NCBI RefSeq assembly: GCF_023707985.1
Contig: NZ_BRCF01000002.1
Span: forward strand, 193,351-257,350
Length of the DNA: 64,000 bases
DNA from: Sporosarcina sp. NCCP-2716
GTDB taxonomy: Bacteria; Bacillota; Bacilli; Bacillales_A; Planococcaceae
Reading direction: 5' to 3'
Every line of letters begins with the position of its first letter. Position 1 is the stretch's first letter. A model generated the notes under the pieces. It was not told the DNA's origin. It worked only from the letters and a program-made list of their open reading frames with translations, and did no database searches. This document shows, one piece after another, positions 21,895 through 31,028 of this stretch. Made by a program: the position numbers and the translations under genes.

Positions 21895-22257
21895 TTATCG
21901 TCTTCCGCACGGCCTTTGTCCCGGTCCCATCGGAGGACCCCACGGACCCATTCCCATTCCTGGTCCCATTCCCATGCCTGGTCCCATCCCCATGCCTGGT
22001 CCCATGCCTGGTCTTGCCACGACAGTCTGACCCGGCATTGTTTCATTCACTTCTGTGTAGTAGTGGTGCGGCACTTGTACGGTATGCTGGCGTGTGACAT
22101 TGACGAACGGGTGGACCACCGGCAGCTCTTGCGGCGCGAACGTATCGTGGTAGCGATACTGGGTCGGACAGATGACCGGCTGTGCCGCACTGTTGCATGG
22201 CTGCATCGGCGGCATCGGCTGCGGCTTCATGCAGCGGTTCTGATTATGATGCATCAT
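21895..22257 (-). CDS. CotD-like spore coat protein with Gly-Met-Pro repeats
   Basis: 120 residues. The middle (CPTQYRYHDTF, VVHPFVNVTRQHTVQVPHHYY) resembles CotD-family inner coat proteins, which are short, His/Pro-rich and carry VVHP and HTxxVxH patterns. The C-terminus is a low-complexity tract built from GMGPGM units (about residues 88-112) ending in basic RPCGRR. The ATG at 22257 has GAGGAGGTGA upstream. The open frame continues upstream through the 21-bp repeat array to 22584, but that extension lacks a ribosome site and is repeat translation. The gene implies the organism sporulates. Homology call is by pattern, so moderate certainty. Confidence 0.75.
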   Translation of the reverse strand: MMHHNQNRCMKPQPMPPMQPCNSAAQPVICPTQYRYHDTFAPQELPVVHPFVNVTRQHTVQVPHHYYTEVNETMPGQTVVARPGMGPGMGMGPGMGMGPGMGMGPWGPPMGPGQRPCGRR

Positions 22258-22342
22258 CTCATCACCTCCTCTGTTCATTACATGCAAGCCGGACGCCGGG
22301 AGACGGGCGCGCGCCTTGTGTGGCAAGGAAAAATGGAGATGT

Positions 22343-22566
22343 GCGCGTATTTTGCTGGCGAGGGCGCGTATTTCAGGCGCGAACGCGCGTATTCCACTGG
22401 CGAGCGCGCGTATTCTTCCCGCGAACGCGCGTAAACCGATCGCGAGCGCGCGCATTTTCCGGAGAGCGCGTATTTCAGGCGCGAACGCGCGTATTCCACT
22501 GGCGAGTGCGCGTATTCTTCCCGCGAACGCGCGTAAACCGGTAGCGAGCGCGCGCATTTTCCGAGC
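22343..22566. repeat. Array of eleven 21-bp units with a 102-bp higher-order duplication
   Basis: Unit starts at 22343, 22364, 22385, 22406, 22427, 22448, 22466, 22487, 22508, 22529 and 22550; all steps are 21 bp except one of 18 bp. Each unit begins GCGCG(T/C)A(T/A)(T/A) and most end GCGA(A/G)C. Units 2-6 are repeated as units 7-11 with few changes, so a 102-bp block was duplicated. Junctions often form the palindrome ACGCGCGT. Because 21 is divisible by three, at least four of six frames are open and encode heptapeptide repeats; no ribosome site supports any of them. Function unknown. Confidence 0.9.
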
Positions 22567-22660
22567 CGGACAATCTTCATTCATTTAACCAACTATTCCA
22601 ATTAGTTAGTGCTATACTGATGATGATCGTCTTAATTTGAAAGGAGTGAGCATTATCCTT

Positions 22661-23599
22661 ATGAAATCCCGGAAGTCCCCGGCAATTGCCGCGTCGCTTT
22701 CGGCAGCGGTCCGCAGGCTTGTTCCGGATCATCCAAAAGCGCAAATGCTGCAATCCAGACTATCAGCAGTTCAGGCCGGTTATGCAGGTGAGCAGATTGT
22801 TGATCGAGTATTGGCTCAGTATGAGTTCCAGTTTCCGCATGCAGTCTTCCACGATCTGTCTCTTCATTCCAGTACCCGCTTCCAAATCGACACACTGTTC
22901 GTCACTTCTACGCATGCCGTCATACTGGAAGTGAAGAACATTGCCGGCACGCTAGTGTTCCGCGATCACCCTCCCCAGCTGATCCGGACGTTGGACAATG
23001 GCCAGACAGCCAGCTTTGAAAGCCCTATTTTTCAGGTAGAACGTAAAATTGAACTGCTGCAGGATTGGATGAAAGAACGGGAGATTCATTTGCCTGTCTG
23101 TGGAGCCATCGTACTGGCGCATTCCCGCAGTCCCGTTGCCGCGGAAACAGCGTGTATTCCCATTTTGTATCCTTCTGGAGTTCCGTCGTTCCTTCGAAAT
23201 CTTCCTGCTTCCCCGATAGACTTGCCTTCACAGGAATTCTCCACATTGAACCGCCAATTGCTCGATGGCCATCAGGATTACCAGCCCGCGCCCATTGCCG
23301 AAACGTATTCCCTGACTCCTTCCGATTTCATAAATGGGGTCTTATGCAAGGAATGTCCTCTGCCCCCGAGAATGGTTAAGAACCGGTATTATTGGACATG
23401 TCCTGTCTGCGGCCAGCGGGACAAGGATGCTGACAGCCGGGCTCTCCGTGACTGGTTCACTCTTTTCGGAGGCCCATTGTCCAATGAACAGTGCCGCCGC
23501 TTCCTTCACTTGCCTGATCGGCATGCCGCCTATCGGGTATTGCGAAAGATGGGACTTACGAAAACGGGGGGATGTAAAAACCGGCGTTATCTTAGTTGA
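22661..23599 (+). CDS. NERD-domain protein with C-terminal zinc ribbon
   Basis: 312 residues. Residues ~40-170 match the nuclease-related domain: GYAGEQIVDRVL, then RFQIDTLFVTSTHAVILEVKNIAGT with the D...ExK pattern of restriction-endonuclease-like folds. The C-terminal part has CKEC...CPVC, a treble-clef or zinc-ribbon-like motif, followed by a basic tail (KTGGCKNRRYLS). The substrate is unknown. The ATG at 22661 is 14 bases from AAGGAG, rather long; in-frame GTG 22646 and TTG 22637 precede it, and a non-ATG start is possible. By eye the gene is less GC-rich than its neighbours and lies beside the repeat array, compatible with acquisition, but this is inference. Confidence 0.8.
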   Translation: MKSRKSPAIAASLSAAVRRLVPDHPKAQMLQSRLSAVQAGYAGEQIVDRVLAQYEFQFPHAVFHDLSLHSSTRFQIDTLFVTSTHAVILEVKNIAGTLVFRDHPPQLIRTLDNGQTASFESPIFQVERKIELLQDWMKEREIHLPVCGAIVLAHSRSPVAAETACIPILYPSGVPSFLRNLPASPIDLPSQEFSTLNRQLLDGHQDYQPAPIAETYSLTPSDFINGVLCKECPLPPRMVKNRYYWTCPVCGQRDKDADSRALRDWFTLFGGPLSNEQCRRFLHLPDRHAAYRVLRKMGLTKTGGCKNRRYLS

Positions 23600-23690
23600 T
23601 CATACGTTCTTCTATCTAAGAAAAGGCCGTCCGAGTGAGCGGGCAGCCTGGCTTTCTTTGATTTTTCATCCTAACCTGCCGGCCAACCAA

Positions 23691-23718
23691 AAAAACCTTC
23701 CGGCTGGAAGGTTTTTAT
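23691..23718. terminator. Bidirectional terminator
   Basis: AAACCTTCC-GGCT-GGAAGGTTT hairpin (23693-23714) with A-run to its left and T-run to its right, between the convergent NERD gene and the 59-residue gene; it abuts the stop codon of the latter. Confidence 0.8.
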
Positions 23719-23894
23719 TGGTAGTCCCTCGGGAGTTCGTGTTCGTCGAAGCCGTATTCCGGAGGGGGTGCCGGGCGGTGCGCGATGCGTTTGCTGAAGT
23801 CCGGCGCACCTTCTCCGATCATGTGCAGGCTGGCGATGTGGTCCAGGTCACTGCGAAGGTTCATTTCATCTGGATGGATGTGATGACGTTCCAC
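23715..23894 (-). CDS. Small acidic/His-rich hypothetical protein
   Basis: 59 residues with a GTG start at 23894, preceded by GGGAAGGTG at 6 bases. The protein is hydrophilic with many His, Asp, Glu and Pro (HHIHPDEMN, IAHRPAPPPEYGFDEHEL). No transmembrane segment or known motif is seen. A plausible promoter lies upstream (23988-24016) and a terminator abuts the stop, which supports a real transcription unit. Function unknown; another in-frame GTG at 23903 is possible. Confidence 0.6.
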   Translation of the reverse strand: MERHHIHPDEMNLRSDLDHIASLHMIGEGAPDFSKRIAHRPAPPPEYGFDEHELPRDYQ

Positions 23895-23987
23895 TTGGAT
23901 CACCTTCCCAAAATGTGATTCACATGGCGGGTCGACAATGAGTGAAGCGCAGCCAGGGCTTTACAACCAACAGACTTTCCTGCTTAT

Positions 23988-24016
23988 AATCTATCATACT
24001 CCAACCGAATCGTCAA
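23988..24016 (-). promoter_or_regulatory. Candidate promoter for the 59-residue gene
   Basis: TTGACG (24011-24016), 17-bp spacer, TAGATT (23988-23993) on the minus strand. A perfect palindrome ATGTGATTCACAT lies in the leader at 23913-23925. Confidence 0.5.
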
Positions 24017-24117
24017 CACTATTCTGTTTATTTTCATCTGTGCAATCGCTCGACTTGTTTCGGACATTTCCTTTTCGGCTATAGTATACATATTACTAGC
24101 GGTAAGGAGGCAGCCTT

Positions 24118-24510
24118 ATGAAACGCGTGATTTTGTTTGACGGCGAGTGTAATTTCTGTGATGCCAGTGTGCAGTTCATCATAAAACGGGACCCTTATGA
24201 ATACTTCCAGTTTGCCGCGCTGAAGAGCGAGACGGGTGAGCAGCTCGCGAAGGAGTATGGCATACCCGGGGATGTCGACAGCATGGTGCTGATCGAGAAC
24301 GGGAAAACATATATGAAGTCGGGCGCCGCCCTGCGGATTGCGAAGAAGCTGGACGGCTTGTGGCATCTGGCGTTCCTGTTCATCCTCGTGCCGGCACCGA
24401 TCCGGGACGCCGTCTATGATTTCGTGGCGCGCAACCGGTACAAATGGTTCGGCAAGAAAGAGGAAGCCTGTATGCTCCCCTCCCCTGCCGAGCGGAAACG
24501 GTTCATCTGA
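24118..24510 (+). CDS. DCC-family thiol-disulfide oxidoreductase-like protein (YuxK type, DUF393)
   Basis: 130 residues. The N-terminus ILFDGECNFCDASVQF contains the diagnostic DxxCxxC of the DCC/DUF393 family, thioredoxin-like proteins of unknown substrate. Residues ~80-100 are hydrophobic (LWHLAFLFILVPAPIRD) and the C-terminal RYKWFGKKEEACMLP is typical of the family. AAGGAGG precedes the ATG at 24118. Single gene ending in a bidirectional terminator. Confidence 0.88.
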   Translation: MKRVILFDGECNFCDASVQFIIKRDPYEYFQFAALKSETGEQLAKEYGIPGDVDSMVLIENGKTYMKSGAALRIAKKLDGLWHLAFLFILVPAPIRDAVYDFVARNRYKWFGKKEEACMLPSPAERKRFI

Positions 24511-24521
24511 TAGGATTCATG

Positions 24522-24566
24522 CAAAAAGACGGCTCTTCCTGTCATCCAGGAGGAACCGTCTTTTGC
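24522..24566. terminator. Bidirectional terminator between the DCC gene and the DUF779 gene
   Basis: Hairpin AAAAGACGG...CCGTCTTTT with inner TCCT/AGGA pairing (24523-24564), A-run and T-run on its two sides. Confidence 0.8.
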
Positions 24567-24922
24567 TATGGCTGGAGCTGCGCCGTTTCTTCCGGCGTGA
24601 AGGCACGGGAGCGGGTCAGGAAGCGTTTTCCTTCCACACCTTCCAGTGAAAACATGCCGCCCCGCCCGTCGACGACGTCGATGATCAGCTGGGTATGCTT
24701 CCAGTAGTCGAACTGCGACCGCATCATGTAGAACGGGACGCCGCCGATGTGGCCGAGCAGGACATCCTGGTCGCCGACGAGCAGATCCCCTTCCGGATAG
24801 CACATCGGGGAGGAGCCGTCACAGCAGCCGCCGGACTGGTGGAACATGAGCGGGCCGTGCTTCTTTTCGAGCTGCCGGATGAGTGCGAGTGCAGCTGCCG
24901 TCGCCACTACACGTTCCGTCAT
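24566..24922 (-). CDS. DUF779-family protein
   Basis: 118 residues. The segment MFHQSGGCCDGSSPMCYP is the hallmark of DUF779, with clustered cysteines (CC...C) likely to bind a metal or be redox-active. The family is regularly found next to aldehyde dehydrogenases, as here, but has no established activity. The ATG at 24922 (MTERVVATAAAL) has GAGGTGA upstream. It lies 112 bp behind the dehydrogenase on the same strand, so co-transcription is likely. Confidence 0.88.
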   Translation of the reverse strand: MTERVVATAAALALIRQLEKKHGPLMFHQSGGCCDGSSPMCYPEGDLLVGDQDVLLGHIGGVPFYMMRSQFDYWKHTQLIIDVVDGRGGMFSLEGVEGKRFLTRSRAFTPEETAQLQP

Positions 24923-25034
24923 TATCCGTCTCACCTCTTTCGGAATAAGACATTTCGGATCAAGAGATTTCTGCATCCGGGAACTTCGCTCCCGAGATTC
25001 CAGATAACGAGGATTCAGATCAACCGTTCATGGA

Positions 25035-26576
25035 TCAGAAGAACCCTTGCTTCTGTTCACTGTAGCTGACGAGCATGTTTTTCGTCTGCTGGTAGTGTTC
25101 CAGCATCATGAGATGGTTTTCACGGCCGATGCCGGATGCTTTGTAGCCGCCGAACGCTGCATGTGCCGGATAGGCGTGATAGCAGTTCGTCCAGACTCGT
25201 CCTGCCTGGATGCCGCGGCCGAATCGATAAGCCGTGTTCATGTCGCGTGTCCAGACGCCTGATCCGAGACCGTACAACGTGTCGTTTGCAATTTCAAGCG
25301 CTTCCTCTTTTGTCTTGAACGTTGTCACTGCGACGACCGGGCCGAAGATCTCTTCCTGGAAGATCCTCATTTTGTTATGGCCTTTGAAGACAGTCGGTTT
25401 CACGTAATATCCATCCGCGAGTTCCCCATCTAGCTTATTCTGTTCCCCGCCGGCGAGACATTCCGCACCTTCCTGCTTGCCGATATCGAGATAGGACAGG
25501 ATCTTTTCCATCTGCTCGCTCGATGCTTGGGCACCCATCATCACCGTTGGATCGAGCGGGTTGCCGATCTTGATCGCCTCGACGCGTGCGAGAGCCCTTT
25601 CCATGAATTCATCGTAGATCGATTCCTGAATGAGTGCGCGTGATGGGCATGTGCACACTTCCCCCTGGTTCAGCGCAAACATGACGAACCCTTCAACCGC
25701 CTTATCGAGGAAATCATCGTCTTCCGCCATGACGTCCTCGAAGAAGATGTTCGGTGATTTCCCGCCGAGTTCCAGTGTAACCGGGATGAGGTTCTGCGAC
25801 GCGTACTGCATGATCATGCGGCCTGTCGTCGTTTCGCCTGTGAACGCGACTTTCCCGATGCGCGGATTGGACGCAAGCGGCTTGCCGGCTTCGAGACCGA
25901 ACCCGTTCACGACGTTCAGGACGCCCGGCGGCAGGAGGTCCTCGATCAGTTCCGTGAGCACGAGGATGGAAGCCGGTGTCTGTTCCGCCGGTTTCAGGAC
26001 GACGCAGTTTCCGGCAGCGAGAGCCGGGGCGAGCTTCCATACCGCCATGAGCAGCGGGAAGTTCCACGGGATGATCTGTCCGACGACACCGATCGGCTCG
26101 TGGAAATGATAGGCGACCGTGTCGTTATCGATCTGGCTGACGCCGCCTTCCTGTGCGCGCACAGCCGAAGCGAAGTAGCGGAAATGGTCGATCGCGAGCG
26201 GCAGGTCGGCGTTCAGCGTCTCACGTACCGCTTTGCCGTTTTCCCACGTTTCTGCGACAGCGAGCATCTCCAGGTTCTGTTCCATACGGTCTGCGATCTT
26301 CAAGAGGATGTTCGCCCGCTCCGTTACGGACGTCTTGCCCCAGGCGTCTTTCGCCGCATGCGCTGCGTCGATCGCCAGTTCCACGTCCTCGGCAGTCGAA
26401 CGCGCCACTTGCGTGAACACTTTCCCGGTGACCGGTGTCGGATTATCGAAATACTCCCCATTGGCAGGGGCTGTCCATCTTCCGTTGATGAAGTTATCAT
26501 AGCGTTCTTTGAAGTGAACGAGCGCGCCTTCCGTGTTCGGGTTTGCATATGCCTGATTTTCAACCTGCTGTACCAT
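25035..26576 (-). CDS. NAD(P)-dependent aldehyde dehydrogenase (AldA/AcoD-like)
   Basis: 513 residues, full-length class. Catalytic Cys308 lies in [11 protein letters not shown] and the general-base Glu in LELGGKSPN; GEVGVxG-type cofactor loop appears as [13 protein letters not shown]. The sequence ending ([15 protein letters not shown]) and the DUF779 neighbour are typical of acetaldehyde/short-chain aldehyde dehydrogenases of Bacillus, but the substrate is inference. I chose the ATG at 26576 ([10 protein letters not shown]) because GGGAGG lies seven bases upstream; two earlier in-frame ATGs overlap that ribosome site. A CcpA-like site is upstream. Confidence 0.93.
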   Translation of the reverse strand: MVQQVENQAYANPNTEGALVHFKERYDNFINGRWTAPANGEYFDNPTPVTGKVFTQVARSTAEDVELAIDAAHAAKDAWGKTSVTERANILLKIADRMEQNLEMLAVAETWENGKAVRETLNADLPLAIDHFRYFASAVRAQEGGVSQIDNDTVAYHFHEPIGVVGQIIPWNFPLLMAVWKLAPALAAGNCVVLKPAEQTPASILVLTELIEDLLPPGVLNVVNGFGLEAGKPLASNPRIGKVAFTGETTTGRMIMQYASQNLIPVTLELGGKSPNIFFEDVMAEDDDFLDKAVEGFVMFALNQGEVCTCPSRALIQESIYDEFMERALARVEAIKIGNPLDPTVMMGAQASSEQMEKILSYLDIGKQEGAECLAGGEQNKLDGELADGYYVKPTVFKGHNKMRIFQEEIFGPVVAVTTFKTKEEALEIANDTLYGLGSGVWTRDMNTAYRFGRGIQAGRVWTNCYHAYPAHAAFGGYKASGIGRENHLMMLEHYQQTKNMLVSYSEQKQGFF

Positions 26577-26670
26577 TTCCATTCCTCCCATTTTGTAAGT
26601 GTAGTTGAGGGTAGGCCCCTCTTCTGCCCAACCATCCATCGTACGCAAGCAGTCTCACGGACATGATGGT

Positions 26671-26684
26671 TGTATGCGCTTACA
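26671..26684. promoter_or_regulatory. Candidate cre (CcpA) site upstream of the aldehyde dehydrogenase
   Basis: TGTATGCGCTTACA (minus: TGTAAGCGCATACA) fits TGWAANCGNTNWCA at 13 of 14 positions and is palindromic. It lies about 95 bp before the start codon, suggesting catabolite control. Confidence 0.6.
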
Positions 26685-26849
26685 TTTTCAATCAGCGCTT
26701 CATACTCAACATATCTCACTAGTATGATAATTGCAAATTTATTCTGCAATAGCTTTCCTTCATAATTAATCCTTCGGCCATAGTCCCGTAATAATTTGTT
26801 CATAACTTCGCTCTATACTTGTCTTATGAACGAACGAGAGGGAGAGATC

Positions 26850-28007
<1,158 letters not shown>

Positions 28008-28013
28008 TGGCTC

Positions 28014-28060
28014 AGCAGCTGCCGCGGAAACGGCCTCCCCCTGTTTCCGCAGCGGCTGTT
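28014..28060 (+). terminator. Terminator after htrA-like gene
   Basis: Long GC-rich hairpin CAGC-GC-GCGGAAAC...GTTTCCGC-GC-GCTG (about 28014-28056) followed by TTTT. Confidence 0.7.
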
Positions 28061-28130
28061 TTACATATGTCCACAGTTGCATATTCGCCGGTTTCCCGAT
28101 ACGTTAACACTAGACAGGAGGCGATGCCCG

Positions 28131-28829
28131 TTGAAGATCCTCGTGATTGAAGATAATGAAAGCGTGTCCCAGATGATCGGGCTTTTTTTCGAGAAGGAAG
28201 GGATCGAAGGTGAATTCGTCCTCGATGGAAAGGCCGGTTACGAGCGGGCGCTGCAGCAGCCGTGGGACTGCCTGATCGTCGACTGGATGCTGCCGTCGAT
28301 GGACGGTGTCTCGATCTGCAGGTCGCTGCGGAAGTCCGGAAGCGATGTCCCGATCATCATGCTGACAGCAAAAGATACCGAATCCGACCAGGTGCTCGGC
28401 CTCGAGATGGGGGCGGACGACTACGTGACGAAACCGTTCAGCCCGCTGGCTCTGATGGCGCGCATCCGGGCCGTCACACGCCGGCGCAGTCCGGCTCCGG
28501 GCAGCACCGCCTCGCCTCCCCTCCAGACTGCACGCTTCAAAGTGGATGAACAGGCACGCGAAATCTGGGCGGACGGGCATCTTGTCGAGAACCTGACGCC
28601 GAAGGAATACGACCTGCTCGTGTTTTTCATCCGCCATCCGAAGCAGGTGTTTTCCCGCGACCAGCTGCTAGAGCACGTGTGGGGGTTCGACTTCTACGGT
28701 GATGACCGGACCGTCGATGTGCACGTGAAGCGCCTGCGGACGAAACTCGATACGCTCGGCACGCAAGTCATCCAGACAGTCTGGGGCGTCGGCTACAAAT
28801 TCGACGAGACCACGGAGAACTCGTCATGA
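28131..28829 (+). CDS. OmpR-family response regulator
   Basis: 232 residues. Receiver domain with phospho-acceptor Asp51 (CLIVDWMLPSMDG), switch Thr/Lys (MLTAKD, VTKPFSP), then a winged-helix output domain (LTPKEYDLLVFFIRHP, DRTVDVHVKRLRTKL, GVGYKF). The start is a TTG at 28131 (LKILVIEDN) with AGGAGG nine bases upstream; the nearby ATG is out of frame. It overlaps the kinase gene by 4 nt. Target genes are unknown; the preceding protease gene is a candidate. Confidence 0.93.
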   Translation: MKILVIEDNESVSQMIGLFFEKEGIEGEFVLDGKAGYERALQQPWDCLIVDWMLPSMDGVSICRSLRKSGSDVPIIMLTAKDTESDQVLGLEMGADDYVTKPFSPLALMARIRAVTRRRSPAPGSTASPPLQTARFKVDEQAREIWADGHLVENLTPKEYDLLVFFIRHPKQVFSRDQLLEHVWGFDFYGDDRTVDVHVKRLRTKLDTLGTQVIQTVWGVGYKFDETTENSS

Positions 28830-30238
28830 AACTGAACTACTTCACGCAGCAGCTGATCAGCCATATAAGCGTGATCGTCGCCGCGGTCCTGCTTGTAGGG
28901 CTGCTGTTCTCCCACTTTTTCGAGCAGTATGCGTTCGATACGAAGACGGACGAACTGACGCAGTACGGACAGTCACTGCTGGAGGACCTGGACAGCAGCC
29001 GGCAGCCGGCGGACGCAACACTCCGGACATTCGGCCAGGTGCTGAAAAGCCGGGAGATCCAATACAGTCTGTTCGATGAACAATCGAAAATCATCTATTC
29101 AACAGGACTGAAGACACCGCTCATCGAACTGGATGATAAGGAATGGACGAAACTGCAGCGCGGACAGGTCATCGCCGTGCGGCAGGAACAGGAACGGTTC
29201 AGCCAGGCGGTGACCTTCGTCCTGCTGCCGTACTTCCAGGGCCGGCAGTTCGTCGGGGGCGTGCTTCTGACCTCCCCGATCGAAGGAACGCAGGCCGCCA
29301 TTTCGCAGATGAACCGGTATTTGCTCTATGCGGCGGCAATCGCCTTGGTGGTCGCAGTCCTGCTGAGCGGATTCCTCTCCGTCTACCAAGGCCGCCGGAT
29401 CCAGCGGCTTCGCCAGGCGGCGGCAGCTGTGTCGGCCGGTGATTATGCAGTGCAGCTACCGGAAAAAGGCCGGGATGAAATCGATGCCCTCTCCGCCGAC
29501 TTCAACACGATGGTGAGGGATCTCCATGAATCCCATGAGGAAATCGAGAATCTCGAAAACCGGCGGCGGCAGTTCATGGCCGACGTCTCCCACGAACTGC
29601 GGACGCCGCTGACGACGATCCGGGGGACGATTGAAGGCTTACGGGGTGACATGATCTCGGAACAGGAGAAAGGGAAAGCGCTCCAGCTGGCGGGCAGTGA
29701 AACGAAGCGGCTGCTGCGGCTGGTCAATGAAAACCTCGACTATGAAAAGATCCGCTCCAACCAGATCACACTTACGATCCAGCCGATCCGGATCCTGGAT
29801 CTGTTTGAAGTCGTGGACGAGCAGCTCACCCCTCTCGCCGTGGAGCGGGAGACGGAAATCCGCGTCAGTGCACCAGCCGAGATGACTGTGCACGCCGACT
29901 ACGACCGGCTGCTGCAAGTGCTGCTGAACATTACGAAAAACAGTATCCAATTCACGGAAAACGGATTCATTTCACTCAGCGCCTATGAAGAGGAGGCCAG
30001 CAGTGTCCTGCAGATCGAAGACACAGGCATCGGCATGGAGCCGGAGGAAATCGACAAGATATGGAGCCGTTTCTACAAAGCCGTCGACTCCCGGACGTCC
30101 AACCCGTACGGCGAATTCGGTCTCGGCCTGTCCATCGTCCGCCAGCTCGTGAACCTGCACGGCGGAACGATCGGAGCCGCGAGCCGGAAAGGCCGGGGGA
30201 CGGTGTTTACGATCCGTCTGCCGAAACATCGTACGTGA
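28826..30238 (+). CDS. Sensor histidine kinase
   Basis: 470 residues. Two membrane segments (residues ~10-30 and ~168-190) enclose an extracytoplasmic sensor of about 135 residues. A HAMP domain follows (QGRRIQRLRQAAAAVSAGDY), then HisKA with phospho-acceptor His256 in DVSHELRTPLTTI and a HATPase_c domain with N, G1, F and G2 boxes (NITKNSIQFT, IEDTGIGMEPEE, GEFGLGLSIV, GRGTVFTI). Partner of the upstream regulator through an ATGA overlap. General architecture resembles YkoH-type kinases; the signal is unknown. Confidence 0.93.
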   Translation: MKLNYFTQQLISHISVIVAAVLLVGLLFSHFFEQYAFDTKTDELTQYGQSLLEDLDSSRQPADATLRTFGQVLKSREIQYSLFDEQSKIIYSTGLKTPLIELDDKEWTKLQRGQVIAVRQEQERFSQAVTFVLLPYFQGRQFVGGVLLTSPIEGTQAAISQMNRYLLYAAAIALVVAVLLSGFLSVYQGRRIQRLRQAAAAVSAGDYAVQLPEKGRDEIDALSADFNTMVRDLHESHEEIENLENRRRQFMADVSHELRTPLTTIRGTIEGLRGDMISEQEKGKALQLAGSETKRLLRLVNENLDYEKIRSNQITLTIQPIRILDLFEVVDEQLTPLAVERETEIRVSAPAEMTVHADYDRLLQVLLNITKNSIQFTENGFISLSAYEEEASSVLQIEDTGIGMEPEEIDKIWSRFYKAVDSRTSNPYGEFGLGLSIVRQLVNLHGGTIGAASRKGRGTVFTIRLPKHRT

Positions 30239-30269
30239 ACCGGCTGCAGGCGATCCATATATCCCCGCG

Positions 30270-30306
30270 CAAAAAACCGCAGGCTGTCCAGCTCTGCGGT
30301 TTTTCG
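30270..30306. terminator. Bidirectional terminator
   Basis: AAAAACCGCAG...CTGCGGTTTTT hairpin (30272-30305) between the convergent kinase gene and wrbA. Confidence 0.85.
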
Positions 30307-30328
30307 TTTTCCGTCTGGCAGCGGGTGA

Positions 30329-30937
30329 TTACAGCTGCTGCAGCGCCTTGGCAATCGCGACTGTCCGCTTCGCCTGATAGGCGACCGCGGCCTGGATCGC
30401 TTTCCGATCGGTTTTCATCTCCCCGGACTGATCGACCGCCACGCTCGTACCGTAAGGGTTGCCCCCGGCCCCGAACAGTACCGGGTCCGTATAGCCGGGT
30501 GCCGCTACAATCGCTCCCCAATGGTACATCGTCGTGTAGAGCGATAAGATGGTGGCTTCCTGTCCCCCGTGCTCATTCTGCGCGGATGACATGGCGCTGA
30601 CAGCCTTGTTCGCTAATTTGCCTTGCGCCCAGAGACCGCCCGTCGTATCGATGAAGCTCTGGACCTGGCCCGGGATATTGCCGAAACGCGTCGGTACGCT
30701 GAAGATGATGGCATCCGCCCATTCCAGATCTGCCGGCGTCACTTCCGGGATATCCTTCGTCTCGTCGTGATGCTTCTTCCACGCGGCATTGGATTCGATG
30801 GCCGAAGCCGGCGCCGTTTCCTTCACTTTCAGCAGTTTGACCTCCGCCCCCGCATCCCTCGCCGCCTGTGCTGCCCATTCCGCAAGCTGATGGTTTGTTC
30901 CTGTTGAACTGTAAAACACGATTGCCGCCTTCACCAT
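30329..30937 (-). CDS. wrbA: NAD(P)H:quinone oxidoreductase, WrbA family
   Basis: 202 residues, flavodoxin fold. The FMN phosphate loop FYSSTGTNHQLA is at residues 8-19; SVPTRFGNIPGQVQSFID and TTMYHWGAIVAAPGY are diagnostic WrbA segments. It reduces quinones by two electrons and protects against oxidative stress. AGAGG lies upstream of the ATG at 30937. Convergent with the two-component system. Confidence 0.92.
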   Translation of the reverse strand: MVKAAIVFYSSTGTNHQLAEWAAQAARDAGAEVKLLKVKETAPASAIESNAAWKKHHDETKDIPEVTPADLEWADAIIFSVPTRFGNIPGQVQSFIDTTGGLWAQGKLANKAVSAMSSAQNEHGGQEATILSLYTTMYHWGAIVAAPGYTDPVLFGAGGNPYGTSVAVDQSGEMKTDRKAIQAAVAYQAKRTVAIAKALQQL

Positions 30938-31028
30938 AGTGATTCCTCTTTTCTATAAAGTAGTTTCGCGCCGAACCCAGATTCTGCCCCTGTTGCCGGG
31001 ATCTATACAAGGCGCATCATACATTCAC

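Noticed and set aside
22343..22566. CRISPR array interpretation of the 21-bp repeats
   Set aside because: There are no unique spacers, the period is too short, and no cas genes are nearby.
22278..22588. Several heptapeptide-repeat open frames on both strands in the 21-bp array
   Set aside because: They come from the 21-bp period, lack ribosome sites and are equally open in four frames.
23913..23925. FNR/CRP-type site from ATGTGATTCACAT
   Set aside because: FNR and CRP sites need about six bases between TGTGA and TCACA; here there is effectively none.
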